A stretch of 26,983 nucleotides of DNA. It comes from JBDNFP01 sp041689775. Its GTDB lineage: Bacteria; Bacteroidota; Bacteroidia; Cytophagales; Spirosomataceae. This document shows, one piece after another, positions 6,849 through 14,637 of this stretch; position 1 is the stretch's first letter; every line of letters begins with the position of its first letter. The DNA is taken from positions 1 to 26,983 of the forward strand of contig JBDNFP010000041.1 of NCBI GenBank assembly GCA_041689775.1, given 5' to 3'. Both the position numbers and the translations under genes were made by a program. The notes below the pieces were generated by a model. That model worked only from the letters and a program-made list of their open reading frames with translations. It was not told the DNA's origin and did not search any database.

Positions 6849-7673
6849 ATGGCAGTTAAAAAATTAAAACCCACAAGTCCAGGACAACGCTTTCGCATAG
6901 CACCCTCTTTTTCGGAGATCACGACTGCAAAGCCTGAGCGTAGCCTGATTGAGCCGATCAAGAAATCGGGTGGTCGTAATAACCAAGGTCGTCGCACGAT
7001 GCGTCACATTGGTGGCGGTCACAAGAGAATGTACCGTGTGATTGATTTCAAAAGAGATCGTTTCGATGCGCCGGCTACTGTAATGACAATTGAATATGAT
7101 CCAAACCGTTCATCCCGCATTGCCCTTGTGCAGTACGAAGATGGAGAAAAGCGCTACATCTTAGCACCAAACGGTTTGAACGTAGGTCAGAAAATTGAGT
7201 CAGGAAAAAGTATCGCCCCCGAAGTTGGAAATGCTCTTCCCTTAGGTTCAATGCCTATTGGTACAATCGTTCACAATATAGAGCTTACACCGGGTAAAGG
7301 TGGTCAGTTTGCACGTAGCGCTGGTACTTATGCCCAATTGGTAGCTCGTGAAGGAAGGTATGCGGTATTGAGACTCCCATCGAGCGAGATGCGCATGATC
7401 CTTTCAACCTGCATTGCAACCGTTGGAACAGTATCTAACTCTACGCACATGAACGTTAATATCGGTAAAGCCGGTCGTAAGCGTTGGTTAGGACGTCGTC
7501 CACGCGTTAGAGGTGTCGCAATGAACCCGGTTGATCACCCAATGGGTGGAGGTGAAGGACGTGCGTCAGGCGGTCAACCTCGTTCACGTAACGGTCAGTT
7601 CTCTAAGGGATTGAAGACGAGAAACCGTAATAAGCATTCTGAAAAACTGATTATTAGCAGACGTAAAAAGTAA
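6849..7673 (+). CDS. rplB: 50S ribosomal protein L2 (uL2)
   Basis: L2 is needed for subunit association and peptidyl transferase centre function. The 274 residues include GRNNQGRRTMRHIGGGHKRMYR near the N-terminus, read in pieces, and the C-terminal signature RGVAMNPVDHPMGGGEGR, whose His is the conserved residue near the catalytic centre. The basic tail ends SEKLIISRRKK. rpsS follows after nine bases. Confidence 0.98.
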   Translation: MAVKKLKPTSPGQRFRIAPSFSEITTAKPERSLIEPIKKSGGRNNQGRRTMRHIGGGHKRMYRVIDFKRDRFDAPATVMTIEYDPNRSSRIALVQYEDGEKRYILAPNGLNVGQKIESGKSIAPEVGNALPLGSMPIGTIVHNIELTPGKGGQFARSAGTYAQLVAREGRYAVLRLPSSEMRMILSTCIATVGTVSNSTHMNVNIGKAGRKRWLGRRPRVRGVAMNPVDHPMGGGEGRASGGQPRSRNGQFSKGLKTRNRNKHSEKLIISRRKK

Positions 7674-7682
7674 GATAGCTAC

Positions 7683-7961
7683 ATGGCACGTTCATTAAAA
7701 AAAGGACCTTATATAGATTATCGTTTGGAAAATAAAATTCAGACGATGAATAATGCGGTCCGAAAGTCAGTGATCAAAACTTGGTCGCGCCGCTCAATGA
7801 TTTCTCCCGATTTTATAGGGCACACTTTCGCTGTACACAATGGAAACAAGTTTATTCCTGTGTATGTGACAGAAAATATGGTAGGACATAAGTTGGGTGA
7901 ATTCTCGCCAACTCGTAACTTCCGCGGTCATACAGCGAAGAAAGATAAGGGAAAACGATAA
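7683..7961 (+). CDS. rpsS: 30S ribosomal protein S19 (uS19)
   Basis: S19 lies in the 30S head next to S13 and contacts tRNA and bridge regions. It has 92 residues, normal for the family. It begins MARSLKKGPYID and carries IKTWSRRSMISPDFIGHTFAVHNG, read in pieces, and the C-terminal KLGEFSPTRNFRGH with a basic tail. It lies between rplB and rplV in the usual S10 operon order. Confidence 0.97.
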   Translation: MARSLKKGPYIDYRLENKIQTMNNAVRKSVIKTWSRRSMISPDFIGHTFAVHNGNKFIPVYVTENMVGHKLGEFSPTRNFRGHTAKKDKGKR

Positions 7962-8017
7962 ACTTTGTTGACCGCTAACCTCGGTAAATAAGTCGGGGTA
8001 AGCTAATCTGAAAGAAC

Positions 8018-8407
8018 ATGGAAGCAAAAGCAATACTAAAAAATGTACCTACCTCGCCTCGTAAAATGAGATTGGTAGCCGACATGATTCGCGGTCAAAA
8101 GGTCAGTAAAGCTTTGGGCCTGTTGAAATTCCAGCCCAATGTGGCATCACCAGTACTTCACAAACTTCTTTTGTCAGCGGTAGCTAACTGGGAACAGACG
8201 AACGAAGATGCCAAGCTTGAAGACGCTGAACTATACGTTAAAACTGTTTTTGTGGATGGAGGTCGTATGTTAAAGCGCCTTCGCCCTGCACCCCAGGGAA
8301 GAGCCCACAGAATCCGTAAGCGTTCTAATCATATCACTATTGTGATTGATGATGCTTCGACAGAGGCAAATTTTGTAGAAGCAGAAGAAAGTAACACCGA
8401 ATCATAA
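8018..8407 (+). CDS. rplV: 50S ribosomal protein L22 (uL22)
   Basis: L22 reaches into the nascent-chain tunnel through a beta-hairpin, the site of macrolide-resistance changes in other bacteria. The 129 residues carry the N-terminal SPRKMRLVADMIRG and the hairpin segment MLKRLRPAPQGRAHRIRKR. A short acidic tail (AEESNTES) extends past the usual end. Confidence 0.97.
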   Translation: MEAKAILKNVPTSPRKMRLVADMIRGQKVSKALGLLKFQPNVASPVLHKLLLSAVANWEQTNEDAKLEDAELYVKTVFVDGGRMLKRLRPAPQGRAHRIRKRSNHITIVIDDASTEANFVEAEESNTES

Positions 8408-8423
8408 ACGATCTATACAAAAG

Positions 8424-9227
8424 ATGGGACAAAAGGTAAACCCAATAGGTCTGAGACTAGGCATTGTTAGAGGATGGGACTCGAGCTGGTATGGTGGAAA
8501 GGACTTCTCTGACAAATTAGTGGAAGACGAAAAAATCCGTAAATACATCCAAGCCCGTATTCCTAAGGGATCAATCTCTAAGGTTGTTATTGAGCGGACT
8601 TTGAAACGGATTACCCTTACAATTCACACTGCTCGTCCGGGTATTGTAATTGGTAAAGGTGGAAGCGAAGTTGATAGAATTAAAGAAGAGCTCAAGAAAA
8701 TCACAGGAAAAGACGTTCAGATCAATATTTACGAGATTAAACGTCCTGAGATTGATGCTAAATTGGTAGGCGAAGCTATAGCTCAGCAGCTGCAAGCTCG
8801 TATTTCCTACCGTAGAGCTATGAAGCAGGCAATCTCGTCTGCGATGCGTGTAGGGTCTCAGGGAATTAAAATTCGTCTCTCTGGACGTTTAGGTGGTGCA
8901 GAAATGGCGCGCACTGAAGAGTATAAGGAAGGCCGTATTCCACTCCACACGATCCGTGCTGACATTGATTACGCAATTTCTGAGGCTCAAACCATTTACG
9001 GAAAGATTGGTATCAAGGTATGGGTATTCAAAGGCGAACTTTACGGTAAGCGTGACCTCACCCCAAGCGCTGCTACTGCTCAGGCTGATCGTAACGATCG
9101 TAGTGACCGTGGTGGACGTGGTGACCGTCGCGGACGCAGTGCTGCTGATGACAAAGGTGGAGCTGATCGCGGAGATCGGCGCAAGCGGAGCAAAAATAGT
9201 AATACCAATACGAATAAGAAGAAGTAA
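8424..9227 (+). CDS. rpsC: 30S ribosomal protein S3 (uS3) with extended charged tail
   Basis: S3 forms part of the mRNA entry channel and its helicase activity. The N-terminus MGQKVNPIGLRLGI and the KH-domain motif PGIVIGKGGSEVDRI are clear, as is the C-terminal domain with RLGGAEMARTE. The protein has 267 residues, against roughly 210-240 in many bacteria. From about residue 213 a low-complexity tail rich in Arg, Asp, Gly and Lys follows, with repeated DRSDRGGRGDRRGR-type units and a final Asn/Thr/Lys stretch. Such tails occur in other Bacteroidota S3 proteins (recollection). The tail is probably disordered. Confidence 0.97.
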   Translation: MGQKVNPIGLRLGIVRGWDSSWYGGKDFSDKLVEDEKIRKYIQARIPKGSISKVVIERTLKRITLTIHTARPGIVIGKGGSEVDRIKEELKKITGKDVQINIYEIKRPEIDAKLVGEAIAQQLQARISYRRAMKQAISSAMRVGSQGIKIRLSGRLGGAEMARTEEYKEGRIPLHTIRADIDYAISEAQTIYGKIGIKVWVFKGELYGKRDLTPSAATAQADRNDRSDRGGRGDRRGRSAADDKGGADRGDRRKRSKNSNTNTNKKK

Positions 9228-9274
9228 TTAGAACGATTTCCGACGCCAGGCGACGGTATAAATAAATCAGAATC

Positions 9275-9700
9275 ATGTTACAGCCGAAAAGAACCAAATT
9301 TCGCAAGCAGCAGAAAGACAAAGGCGGCTTCAATGGGGTTGCGTCACGTGGTCACCAGATATCTTTTGGCTCATTTGCTATCAAAGCACTGGAACCAGGT
9401 TGGCTTACAGCCCGCCAGATCGAGGCAGCACGTATTTCCGTGACCCGTGCGATGAAGCGTGAAGGTCAGGTTTGGATTCGGGTCTTCCCTGATAAACCAA
9501 TCACGAAGAAGCCCGCCGAAGTACGTATGGGTAAAGGTAAGGGAGCACCTGAATATTGGGTAGCGATGGTCAAGCCAGGTACTATCATTTTTGAAGCAGC
9601 CGGAGTAAGCCTTGACACCGCTAACGAAGCCCTTCGTCTAGCCGCACAAAAACTGCCAATTAAGACGAAGTTTATCGTACGTCGTGATTATCAGGAATAG
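9275..9700 (+). CDS. rplP: 50S ribosomal protein L16 (uL16)
   Basis: L16 is a late-assembly protein near the A-site tRNA elbow. It has 141 residues. The N-terminus MLQPKRTKFRKQQK and the motifs RQIEAARISVTRAMKR, read in pieces, with WIRVFPDKPITKKPAEVRMGKGKG are diagnostic. It sits between rpsC and rpmC in canonical order. Confidence 0.98.
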   Translation: MLQPKRTKFRKQQKDKGGFNGVASRGHQISFGSFAIKALEPGWLTARQIEAARISVTRAMKREGQVWIRVFPDKPITKKPAEVRMGKGKGAPEYWVAMVKPGTIIFEAAGVSLDTANEALRLAAQKLPIKTKFIVRRDYQE

Positions 9701-9745
9701 AATGCACCAAGATGCGTTTTCTGAACTATACAAATTCGTAAAGCA

Positions 9746-9943
9746 ATGAATAACCAAGAAATAAAAGCTCTTTCGGAAGATCAATTGAAAGAGCAGATCG
9801 CCCAGGAGAAAGAGCGCTTATTGCGTTTGAAGTTTGCCCACGCTGTTTCTCCCATTGAGAATCCACTACGTATCCGGGCTGCGCGTAAGCAAATCGCAAG
9901 GCTCCTTACGGAGATGACGGCAAAATCTTCCCAACAGCAATAA
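9746..9943 (+). CDS. rpmC: 50S ribosomal protein L29 (uL29)
   Basis: This is a 65-residue two-helix protein at the tunnel exit beside L23. It begins MNNQEIKALSEDQLKEQI and has the family helix LLRLKFAHAVSPIENPLRIRAARKQIARL, read in pieces. It lies between rplP and rpsQ as expected. Confidence 0.95.
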   Translation: MNNQEIKALSEDQLKEQIAQEKERLLRLKFAHAVSPIENPLRIRAARKQIARLLTEMTAKSSQQQ

Positions 9944-9960
9944 TAAGTAGCTAAGAAACC

Positions 9961-10224
9961 ATGGAGGAAATAAAAAGAAATTTGCGCAAAGAGAGAGTAG
10001 GTCGTGTAGTAACTAACAAGATGGATAAATCTTGTGTAATCACGGTCGAACGTAAGGTCAAGCATCCGATGTATGGTAAGTTTATGAAGAAGACTTCCAA
10101 ACTAATGGTGCATGATGAAACAAACCAATGCGGTGTCGGTGATACGATCCGTGTCATGGAAACCCGTCCGCTTAGCAAGAATAAGCGTTGGAGATTAATA
10201 GAAATCCTTGAAAGAGCGAAGTAA
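9961..10224 (+). CDS. rpsQ: 30S ribosomal protein S17 (uS17)
   Basis: S17 is a primary 16S rRNA-binding protein with an OB fold. The 87 residues carry RKERVGRVVTNKMDKSCVITVERKVKHPMYGK, read in pieces, and the C-terminal DTIRVMETRPLSKNKRWR. rplN starts two bases after its stop codon. Confidence 0.97.
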   Translation: MEEIKRNLRKERVGRVVTNKMDKSCVITVERKVKHPMYGKFMKKTSKLMVHDETNQCGVGDTIRVMETRPLSKNKRWRLIEILERAK

Positions 10225-10226
10225 CA

Positions 10227-10595
10227 ATGGTACAGCAAGAATCAAGATTGTCCGTAGCTGACAACAGCGGAGCCAAAGAAGTACTCGTTATTCGTGTACT
10301 TGGTGGAACCGGTAAGCGCTACGCTACGGTAGGCGACAAAGTTGTCGTAACGGTAAAATCGGCCTTATCTTCTAGTAACATGAAGAAAGGTACAGTGTCA
10401 AAGGCAGTGGTAGTACGTACTAAGAAAGAGATACGTCGTAAGGACGGAACTTATATTCGCTTCGAAGACAATGCTGCTGTTCTACTCACGGCTAACAATG
10501 AGCCTCGTGGTACCCGTATTTTTGGGCCCGTTGCACGTGAGTTGCGTGACAAGCAATTTATGAAGATCGTATCGCTGGCACCCGAAGTTCTCTAA
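10227..10595 (+). CDS. rplN: 50S ribosomal protein L14 (uL14)
   Basis: L14 lies at the subunit interface (bridges B5 and B8). It has exactly 122 residues, the standard length. It begins MVQQESRLSVADNSGAKE and carries RGTRIFGPVARELRDKQFMKIVSLAPEVL at the C-terminus, read in pieces. Spacing to rpsQ is two bases, so translation is probably coupled. Confidence 0.98.
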   Translation: MVQQESRLSVADNSGAKEVLVIRVLGGTGKRYATVGDKVVVTVKSALSSSNMKKGTVSKAVVVRTKKEIRRKDGTYIRFEDNAAVLLTANNEPRGTRIFGPVARELRDKQFMKIVSLAPEVL

Positions 10596-10643
10596 TTTGT
10601 ACGGGCAAAACGTAGTTCTTTGAACCGATAAAGAATACTAAAA

Positions 10644-10982
10644 ATGGAAAAGAAGCAAAATAAGAAGCCGAAGTTTCACATCCGTACAGGAGATACTGTC
10701 AAGGTGATCGCGGGTAACTCGAAAGGTAAAACCGGTCAGGTGAAAGTTGTAATAGTAGATAAGTATCGGGCAATCGTAGAAGGTGCCAATATGCTTACTA
10801 AGCACGTAAAGCCCAATGCTCAAAATCCCCAGGGAAGTATTGAGAAGCTAGAGGGAAGTATCCATATCAGTAACCTGATGGTGGTTGATCCTGCAACCGG
10901 CGATGCAACCCGTACAGGACGTCGGTTAAACGATAAAGATAAGTTACAGCGCTACTCAAAGAAGACTGATAAGTTTATTTAA
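10644..10982 (+). CDS. rplX: 50S ribosomal protein L24 (uL24)
   Basis: L24 starts 50S assembly and lies near the tunnel exit. The 112 residues hold a KOW motif (IRTGDTVKVIAGNSKGKTGQV, about residues 12-32, read in pieces) and the family segment VEGANMLTKHVKPN, followed by PATGDATRTGRR. A lysine-rich N-terminal stretch (EKKQNKKPK) precedes the fold. Confidence 0.97.
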   Translation: MEKKQNKKPKFHIRTGDTVKVIAGNSKGKTGQVKVVIVDKYRAIVEGANMLTKHVKPNAQNPQGSIEKLEGSIHISNLMVVDPATGDATRTGRRLNDKDKLQRYSKKTDKFI

Positions 10983-11060
10983 GTAGTAAAGTTCTTGAAC
11001 AGTCGAGTTTAATATTAACGCAGAGTGGGTCGGAAATCCATTTTACTTGTCAAACAACAC

Positions 11061-11615
11061 ATGGCAATCCCAAGATTAAAAGAAAAATATCATAAAGATA
11101 TTAAGACACAACTGAGAGAGAAGTTTCAGTTTAAGTCTCTGATGCAAGTACCCCGCCTTACTAAGATTGTAATTAATAAAGGTATTGGTGCTGCTGTTGC
11201 AGATAAAAAATTGGTAGATACAGGAGTAGAAGAGCTGACCCTAATTACAGGTCAGAAAGCAATAGCTACTATTTCTAAGAAAGCCGTATCTAACTTTAAG
11301 CTCCGCGAGAATATGCCGATCGGAGCTAAGGTAACCCTACGTGGCGACCGTATGTACGAATTTCTAGATCGTTTAACCGCCATTGCGATGCCACGTGTAC
11401 GTGACTTTCGCGGTATTAGCGACAAGGGATTTGACGGACGTGGTAACTATACTTTTGGTGTGAAAGAGCAAATTATCTTCCCGGAGATTAGTATTGACAA
11501 AGTCAATAAGATTACGGGCATGGATATCACCTTCGTAACATCGACTAATTCGGATGAGGAAGGCTATGAGCTACTCAAAGCTCTTGGTATGCCCTTTACG
11601 AGTGCTGCGAAATAA
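11061..11615 (+). CDS. rplE: 50S ribosomal protein L5 (uL5)
   Basis: L5 binds 5S rRNA in the central protuberance. An upstream GTG at 11025 would add 12 residues, but ATG 11061 gives MAIPRLKEKYHKDI, the family N-terminus, and a 184-residue protein of normal size, so it is preferred. Visible motifs are VPRLTKIVINKGIGAA, GQKAIATISKKAVSNFKLRE, read in pieces, and RDFRGISDKGFDGRGNYTFG. It sits between rplX and rpsN. Confidence 0.97.
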   Translation: MAIPRLKEKYHKDIKTQLREKFQFKSLMQVPRLTKIVINKGIGAAVADKKLVDTGVEELTLITGQKAIATISKKAVSNFKLRENMPIGAKVTLRGDRMYEFLDRLTAIAMPRVRDFRGISDKGFDGRGNYTFGVKEQIIFPEISIDKVNKITGMDITFVTSTNSDEEGYELLKALGMPFTSAAK

Positions 11616-11648
11616 TCAACAGTTCATAGATTAAGATATTTCACTGAA

Positions 11649-11918
11649 ATGGCAAAAGAATCAGTAAAAGCTCGGGAAAGAAAAAGACAACAGTTGGTGG
11701 CAAGGTACGCTGAGAAGCGTGCTAAGTTAAAGGAAGCCGGCGACTGGGTTGGTCTTGATAAACTCCCTCGCAATTCATCGCCCGTGCGTTTGCACAATCG
11801 TTGTAAGATCACTGGCCGCCCCCGCGGATATATGCGCAAATTTGGAATTTCACGTGTTCTATTCCGCGAAATGGCATCACAAGGAAAAATTCCTGGTGTC
11901 ACTAAGGCAAGTTGGTAA
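11649..11918 (+). CDS. rpsN: 30S ribosomal protein S14 (uS14), zinc-independent form
   Basis: S14 is a head protein of the 30S subunit. The 89-residue long form carries AKESVKARERKRQQLVARYA at the start and RLHNRCKITGRPRGYMRKFGISRV near the end, read in pieces. It lacks the CxxC pairs of the short zinc-binding form; only one Cys is present. A promoter-like box follows it, before rpsH. Confidence 0.97.
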   Translation: MAKESVKARERKRQQLVARYAEKRAKLKEAGDWVGLDKLPRNSSPVRLHNRCKITGRPRGYMRKFGISRVLFREMASQGKIPGVTKASW

Positions 11919-11947
11919 GAACCCTTTTAATTCTGATTTCAATTACT

Positions 11948-11955
11948 TAACTTTG
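11948..11955 (+). promoter_or_regulatory. Candidate internal promoter before rpsH
   Basis: TAACTTTG followed by CA fits the -7 consensus and matches the box before rplC at ten consecutive bases (TAACTTTGCA). Transcription would start near 11961, about 32 bases before the rpsH ATG. No strong -33 is evident. Confidence 0.4.
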
Positions 11956-11992
11956 CACGCCTTTTTGAGGAGTGCTTAAACAAGTCACTAAA

Positions 11993-12391
11993 ATGGTAAC
12001 GGATCCCATAGCAGATTATCTGACTCAAATCAGAAACGCCATCAAGGCGAAGCATCGGGTTGTTGAGATACCTGCTTCCAACATAAAGAAAGAAATTACG
12101 AAGGTACTATTTGAGAAAGGGTACATTCAAAGCTATAAGTTTGATGACAATGGTCCTCAGGGATCTATCAAGATTGCTTTGAAATATAATCCTGTAACGA
12201 AACAGCCTGCCATCGTAAAAATTCAACGTGTTAGTAAGCCAGGTCTTCGTAAGTACTCAGGTGCTACCACTATTCCCCGCGTATTAAGCGGACTAGGAAC
12301 GGTAATTATTTCGACCTCCAAGGGTGTGATGACCGATAAGGAAGCACGCACGATGAACGTTGGTGGAGAAGTGTTGTGTTACGTGTACTAA
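11993..12391 (+). CDS. rpsH: 30S ribosomal protein S8 (uS8)
   Basis: S8 is a primary binder of the 16S central domain, and in Escherichia coli it represses the spc operon. A GTG at 11972 is in frame, but ATG 11993 gives MVTDPIADYLTQIRNA, the family start, and 132 residues, so it is preferred. The C-terminus reads STSKGVMTDKEARTMNVGGEVLCYVY, read in pieces, ending in the expected aromatic residue. Confidence 0.97.
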   Translation: MVTDPIADYLTQIRNAIKAKHRVVEIPASNIKKEITKVLFEKGYIQSYKFDDNGPQGSIKIALKYNPVTKQPAIVKIQRVSKPGLRKYSGATTIPRVLSGLGTVIISTSKGVMTDKEARTMNVGGEVLCYVY

Positions 12392-12410
12392 TCGTAAAGT
12401 CTATTTAGAA

Positions 12411-12968
12411 ATGTCACGAATAGGAAACAAAGTTATAGAACTACCCGCCGGCATCACGGTTTCCGTGAGCGACGATAACGTAGTATCAGTTAAAGGTCCG
12501 AAAGGAACACTTACCCAAGTGGTCGATAAAGATATTACTGTTTCGGTAGATGGCAGCCAATTAAAAGTGGCTCGTCCCAGTGAGCAGAAGCGTCACAAAG
12601 CCCTTCACGGTTTGTACCGCTCTTTGATCAACAATATGGTGATTGGAGTAAATACAGGTTACCGTAAGGATTTAGAAATTGTCGGTGTTGGTTATAAAGC
12701 AACTGCTGTAAACAATATCCTTGAATTGAGCCTTGGCTATTCTCACAATATATTTATGGCGGTACCTCAGGAAATTAAGGTTACTACAGTCACTGAGAAA
12801 GGACAGAATCCAAAAGTGGTTTTGGAAGGAATAGACAAAGAGCTGATCGGAGTAGTAGCTGCAAAGATTAAATCTTTGCGTAAAGTAGAGCCTTACAAAG
12901 GTAAAGGTATTCGCTTCGTTGGTGAGGTAATTCGTCGTAAGGCTGGTAAGTCAGCATCTAAGAAATAG
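12411..12968 (+). CDS. rplF: 50S ribosomal protein L6 (uL6)
   Basis: L6 lies near the GTPase-associated centre where EF-G and EF-Tu bind. The frame is open from 12360, but that segment overlaps the end of rpsH. ATG 12411 gives MSRIGNKVIELPAGITV, the family N-terminus, and 185 residues. The C-terminal signature SLRKVEPYKGKGIRFVGEVIRRKAGK is complete, read in pieces. Confidence 0.97.
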   Translation: MSRIGNKVIELPAGITVSVSDDNVVSVKGPKGTLTQVVDKDITVSVDGSQLKVARPSEQKRHKALHGLYRSLINNMVIGVNTGYRKDLEIVGVGYKATAVNNILELSLGYSHNIFMAVPQEIKVTTVTEKGQNPKVVLEGIDKELIGVVAAKIKSLRKVEPYKGKGIRFVGEVIRRKAGKSASKK

Positions 12969-13015
12969 TAATATCCCTCACGGGGTTATTTTTAACAAGT
13001 ACATACGATAATATA

Positions 13016-13369
13016 ATGGCGACTGCAAAAACAGACAGGAGACAACGCCTCAAATATCATATTCGTAAAAAGGTGCAGGGAAATGCTGACCGTCCACGGT
13101 TATCAGTGTTCCGCTCAAACACCACGATTTACGCGCAGGTAATTGATGATGAGAAAGGCGTAACACTAGTAAGTTCTTCATCACTCGAATCGGGTGTTAA
13201 GAAGAAGAATACCAATATTGAGGCCGCTACTTTAGTTGGAAAAAAAATAGCAGAAAAAGCACTCGAAGCTGGTATCTCGGCGGTAGTATTTGACCGCAAT
13301 GGCTATTTATACCACGGGAAAGTTAAAGCATTAGCCGAAGGAGCCCGTGAGGGTGGTCTTAAATTCTAA
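13016..13369 (+). CDS. rplR: 50S ribosomal protein L18 (uL18)
   Basis: L18 binds 5S rRNA with L5 and L25. The 117 residues begin with a basic helix (KTDRRQRLKYHIRKKVQG), then ADRPRLSVFRSNTTIYAQVIDD, read in pieces, and the C-terminal FDRNGYLYHGKVKALAEGAREGGLKF, also in pieces. A short hairpin (ATCCC-TCAC-GGGGT followed by TATTTTT, about 12973-12993) lies in the 47-base gap before it and could slightly attenuate transcription. Confidence 0.97.
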   Translation: MATAKTDRRQRLKYHIRKKVQGNADRPRLSVFRSNTTIYAQVIDDEKGVTLVSSSSLESGVKKKNTNIEAATLVGKKIAEKALEAGISAVVFDRNGYLYHGKVKALAEGAREGGLKF

Positions 13370-13380
13370 GATATAAGATT

Positions 13381-13896
13381 ATGCAGAATATAAACCGACC
13401 TTCAAAGGTCAACGAATCAGAGCTTAAAGAGCGCGTCGTTGCCATCAACCGCGTTGCTAAAGTAGTAAAAGGTGGTCGTCGTTTCAGTTTTTCGGCGATC
13501 GTTGTTGTAGGTGACGGAAAAGGTGTTGTTGGCTACGGATTAGGCAAGGCAAATGAAGTTACTGATGCAATTGCAAAAGGGATAGATGAAGCAAAGAAAA
13601 ACCTCTTTCAGGTTCCTTTGTTGAAGAGTACTGTGCCTCATGCTATGGAAGGTAAATACAGTGGTGGTTTCGTACTTATCAAACCCGCCGCACCCGGTAC
13701 AGGCGTAATTGCAGGTGGTGCAATGCGCGCCGTGCTTGAAGCAGCCGGAATCCATGATGTATTGGCAAAGTCCAAGGGATCGTCAAACCCTCACAACGTG
13801 GTAAAAGCAACGATCGACGCTCTTATGAAGATGAGAGCCCCGCATCAGATAGCTTTCCAGCGCGGAGTGAAATTGGAAAAAGTATTCAATGGTTAA
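13381..13896 (+). CDS. rpsE: 30S ribosomal protein S5 (uS5)
   Basis: S5 acts with S4 and S3 at the mRNA entry channel and in decoding fidelity. The 171 residues carry the N-terminal double-stranded-RNA-binding fold (RVAKVVKGGRRFSFSAIVVVGDGKGVVGYGLGKA, read in pieces) and the C-terminal GGAMRAVLEAAGIHDVLAKSKGSSNPHNVVKAT, in pieces. The spacing of 11 bases to rplR and 37 to rpmD fits a single operon. Confidence 0.97.
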   Translation: MQNINRPSKVNESELKERVVAINRVAKVVKGGRRFSFSAIVVVGDGKGVVGYGLGKANEVTDAIAKGIDEAKKNLFQVPLLKSTVPHAMEGKYSGGFVLIKPAAPGTGVIAGGAMRAVLEAAGIHDVLAKSKGSSNPHNVVKATIDALMKMRAPHQIAFQRGVKLEKVFNG

Positions 13897-13933
13897 TCCC
13901 CAAAACGGGTTATACTCCTAACTAAAAGTAACC

Positions 13934-14113
13934 ATGTCAAAAGTACGGATAACACAGATTAGAAGTGTGATCGATCGCCCTGAGAAGCAAAAGCGCACAG
14001 TAAAGGCGTTAGGATTAGGTAAGATCAATCGCTCTGTTGAGAAAGAAAATAACGACTCTATTGCGGGAATGATCCGTAAAGTGAGTCATTTGATAAAAGT
14101 TGAAGAAATTTAA
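13934..14113 (+). CDS. rpmD: 50S ribosomal protein L30 (uL30)
   Basis: This is a small gene of 59 codons plus TAA, read from ATG 13934. The product begins MSKVRITQIRSVIDRPEKQK and continues RTVKALGLGKINRSVEKE, the diagnostic L30 segment, ending IRKVSHLIKVEEI. It lies between rpsE and rplO, exactly where rpmD is expected. L30 is a peripheral 50S protein absent from some bacteria. Confidence 0.95.
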   Translation: MSKVRITQIRSVIDRPEKQKRTVKALGLGKINRSVEKENNDSIAGMIRKVSHLIKVEEI

Positions 14114-14127
14114 AAGATATAATTGCT

Positions 14128-14574
14128 ATGAATCTTAGTTCATTAAAGCCAGCTGCCGGTTCGGTAAGAGCTAACAAGCGGGTAGGACGCGGAACTGGTT
14201 CGGGACGTGGAGGTACTTCCACGCGTGGACACAAAGGGGCTCAGTCTCGTTCAGGATACAGCGCAAAGCGTAGCTTTGAAGGTGGACAGATGCCTTTACA
14301 GCGTCGCGTGCCCAAATTCGGCTTCACAAATATTAATCGCGTCGAGTACAAAGCGATTAATCTTGATGCTATTCAGGCGATAGTTGAAAAGACAGGTAAG
14401 ACTGTGATTGATTTTGATATGTTGCGTGAGAATGGTCTTGCCAACAAAAAAGATCTGGTCAAGATCCTTAATCGTGGAGAAGTAACGAGTTCAGTTGAGG
14501 TGCATGCTCATGGTTTTTCCGCTAGCGCCATTGAAGCTATCGAAAAGGCAGGTGGAAAAGCAATTAAACTGTAA
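14128..14574 (+). CDS. rplO: 50S ribosomal protein L15 (uL15)
   Basis: L15 organises 23S rRNA during late 50S assembly. The 148 residues show the glycine-arginine-rich N-terminus (RVGRGTGSGRGGTSTRGHKGAQSRSGYSAKR, read in pieces), the FEGGQMPLQRRVPKFGF motif and the C-terminal HAHGFSASAIEAIEKAGG. It is followed by secY after 63 bases. Confidence 0.97.
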   Translation: MNLSSLKPAAGSVRANKRVGRGTGSGRGGTSTRGHKGAQSRSGYSAKRSFEGGQMPLQRRVPKFGFTNINRVEYKAINLDAIQAIVEKTGKTVIDFDMLRENGLANKKDLVKILNRGEVTSSVEVHAHGFSASAIEAIEKAGGKAIKL

Positions 14575-14637
14575 TCCTGAAGGTACCTTACTAGTTTTAA
14601 AGTTTGAACGAACTCCAGGTTATACAAGACTTTTCAT

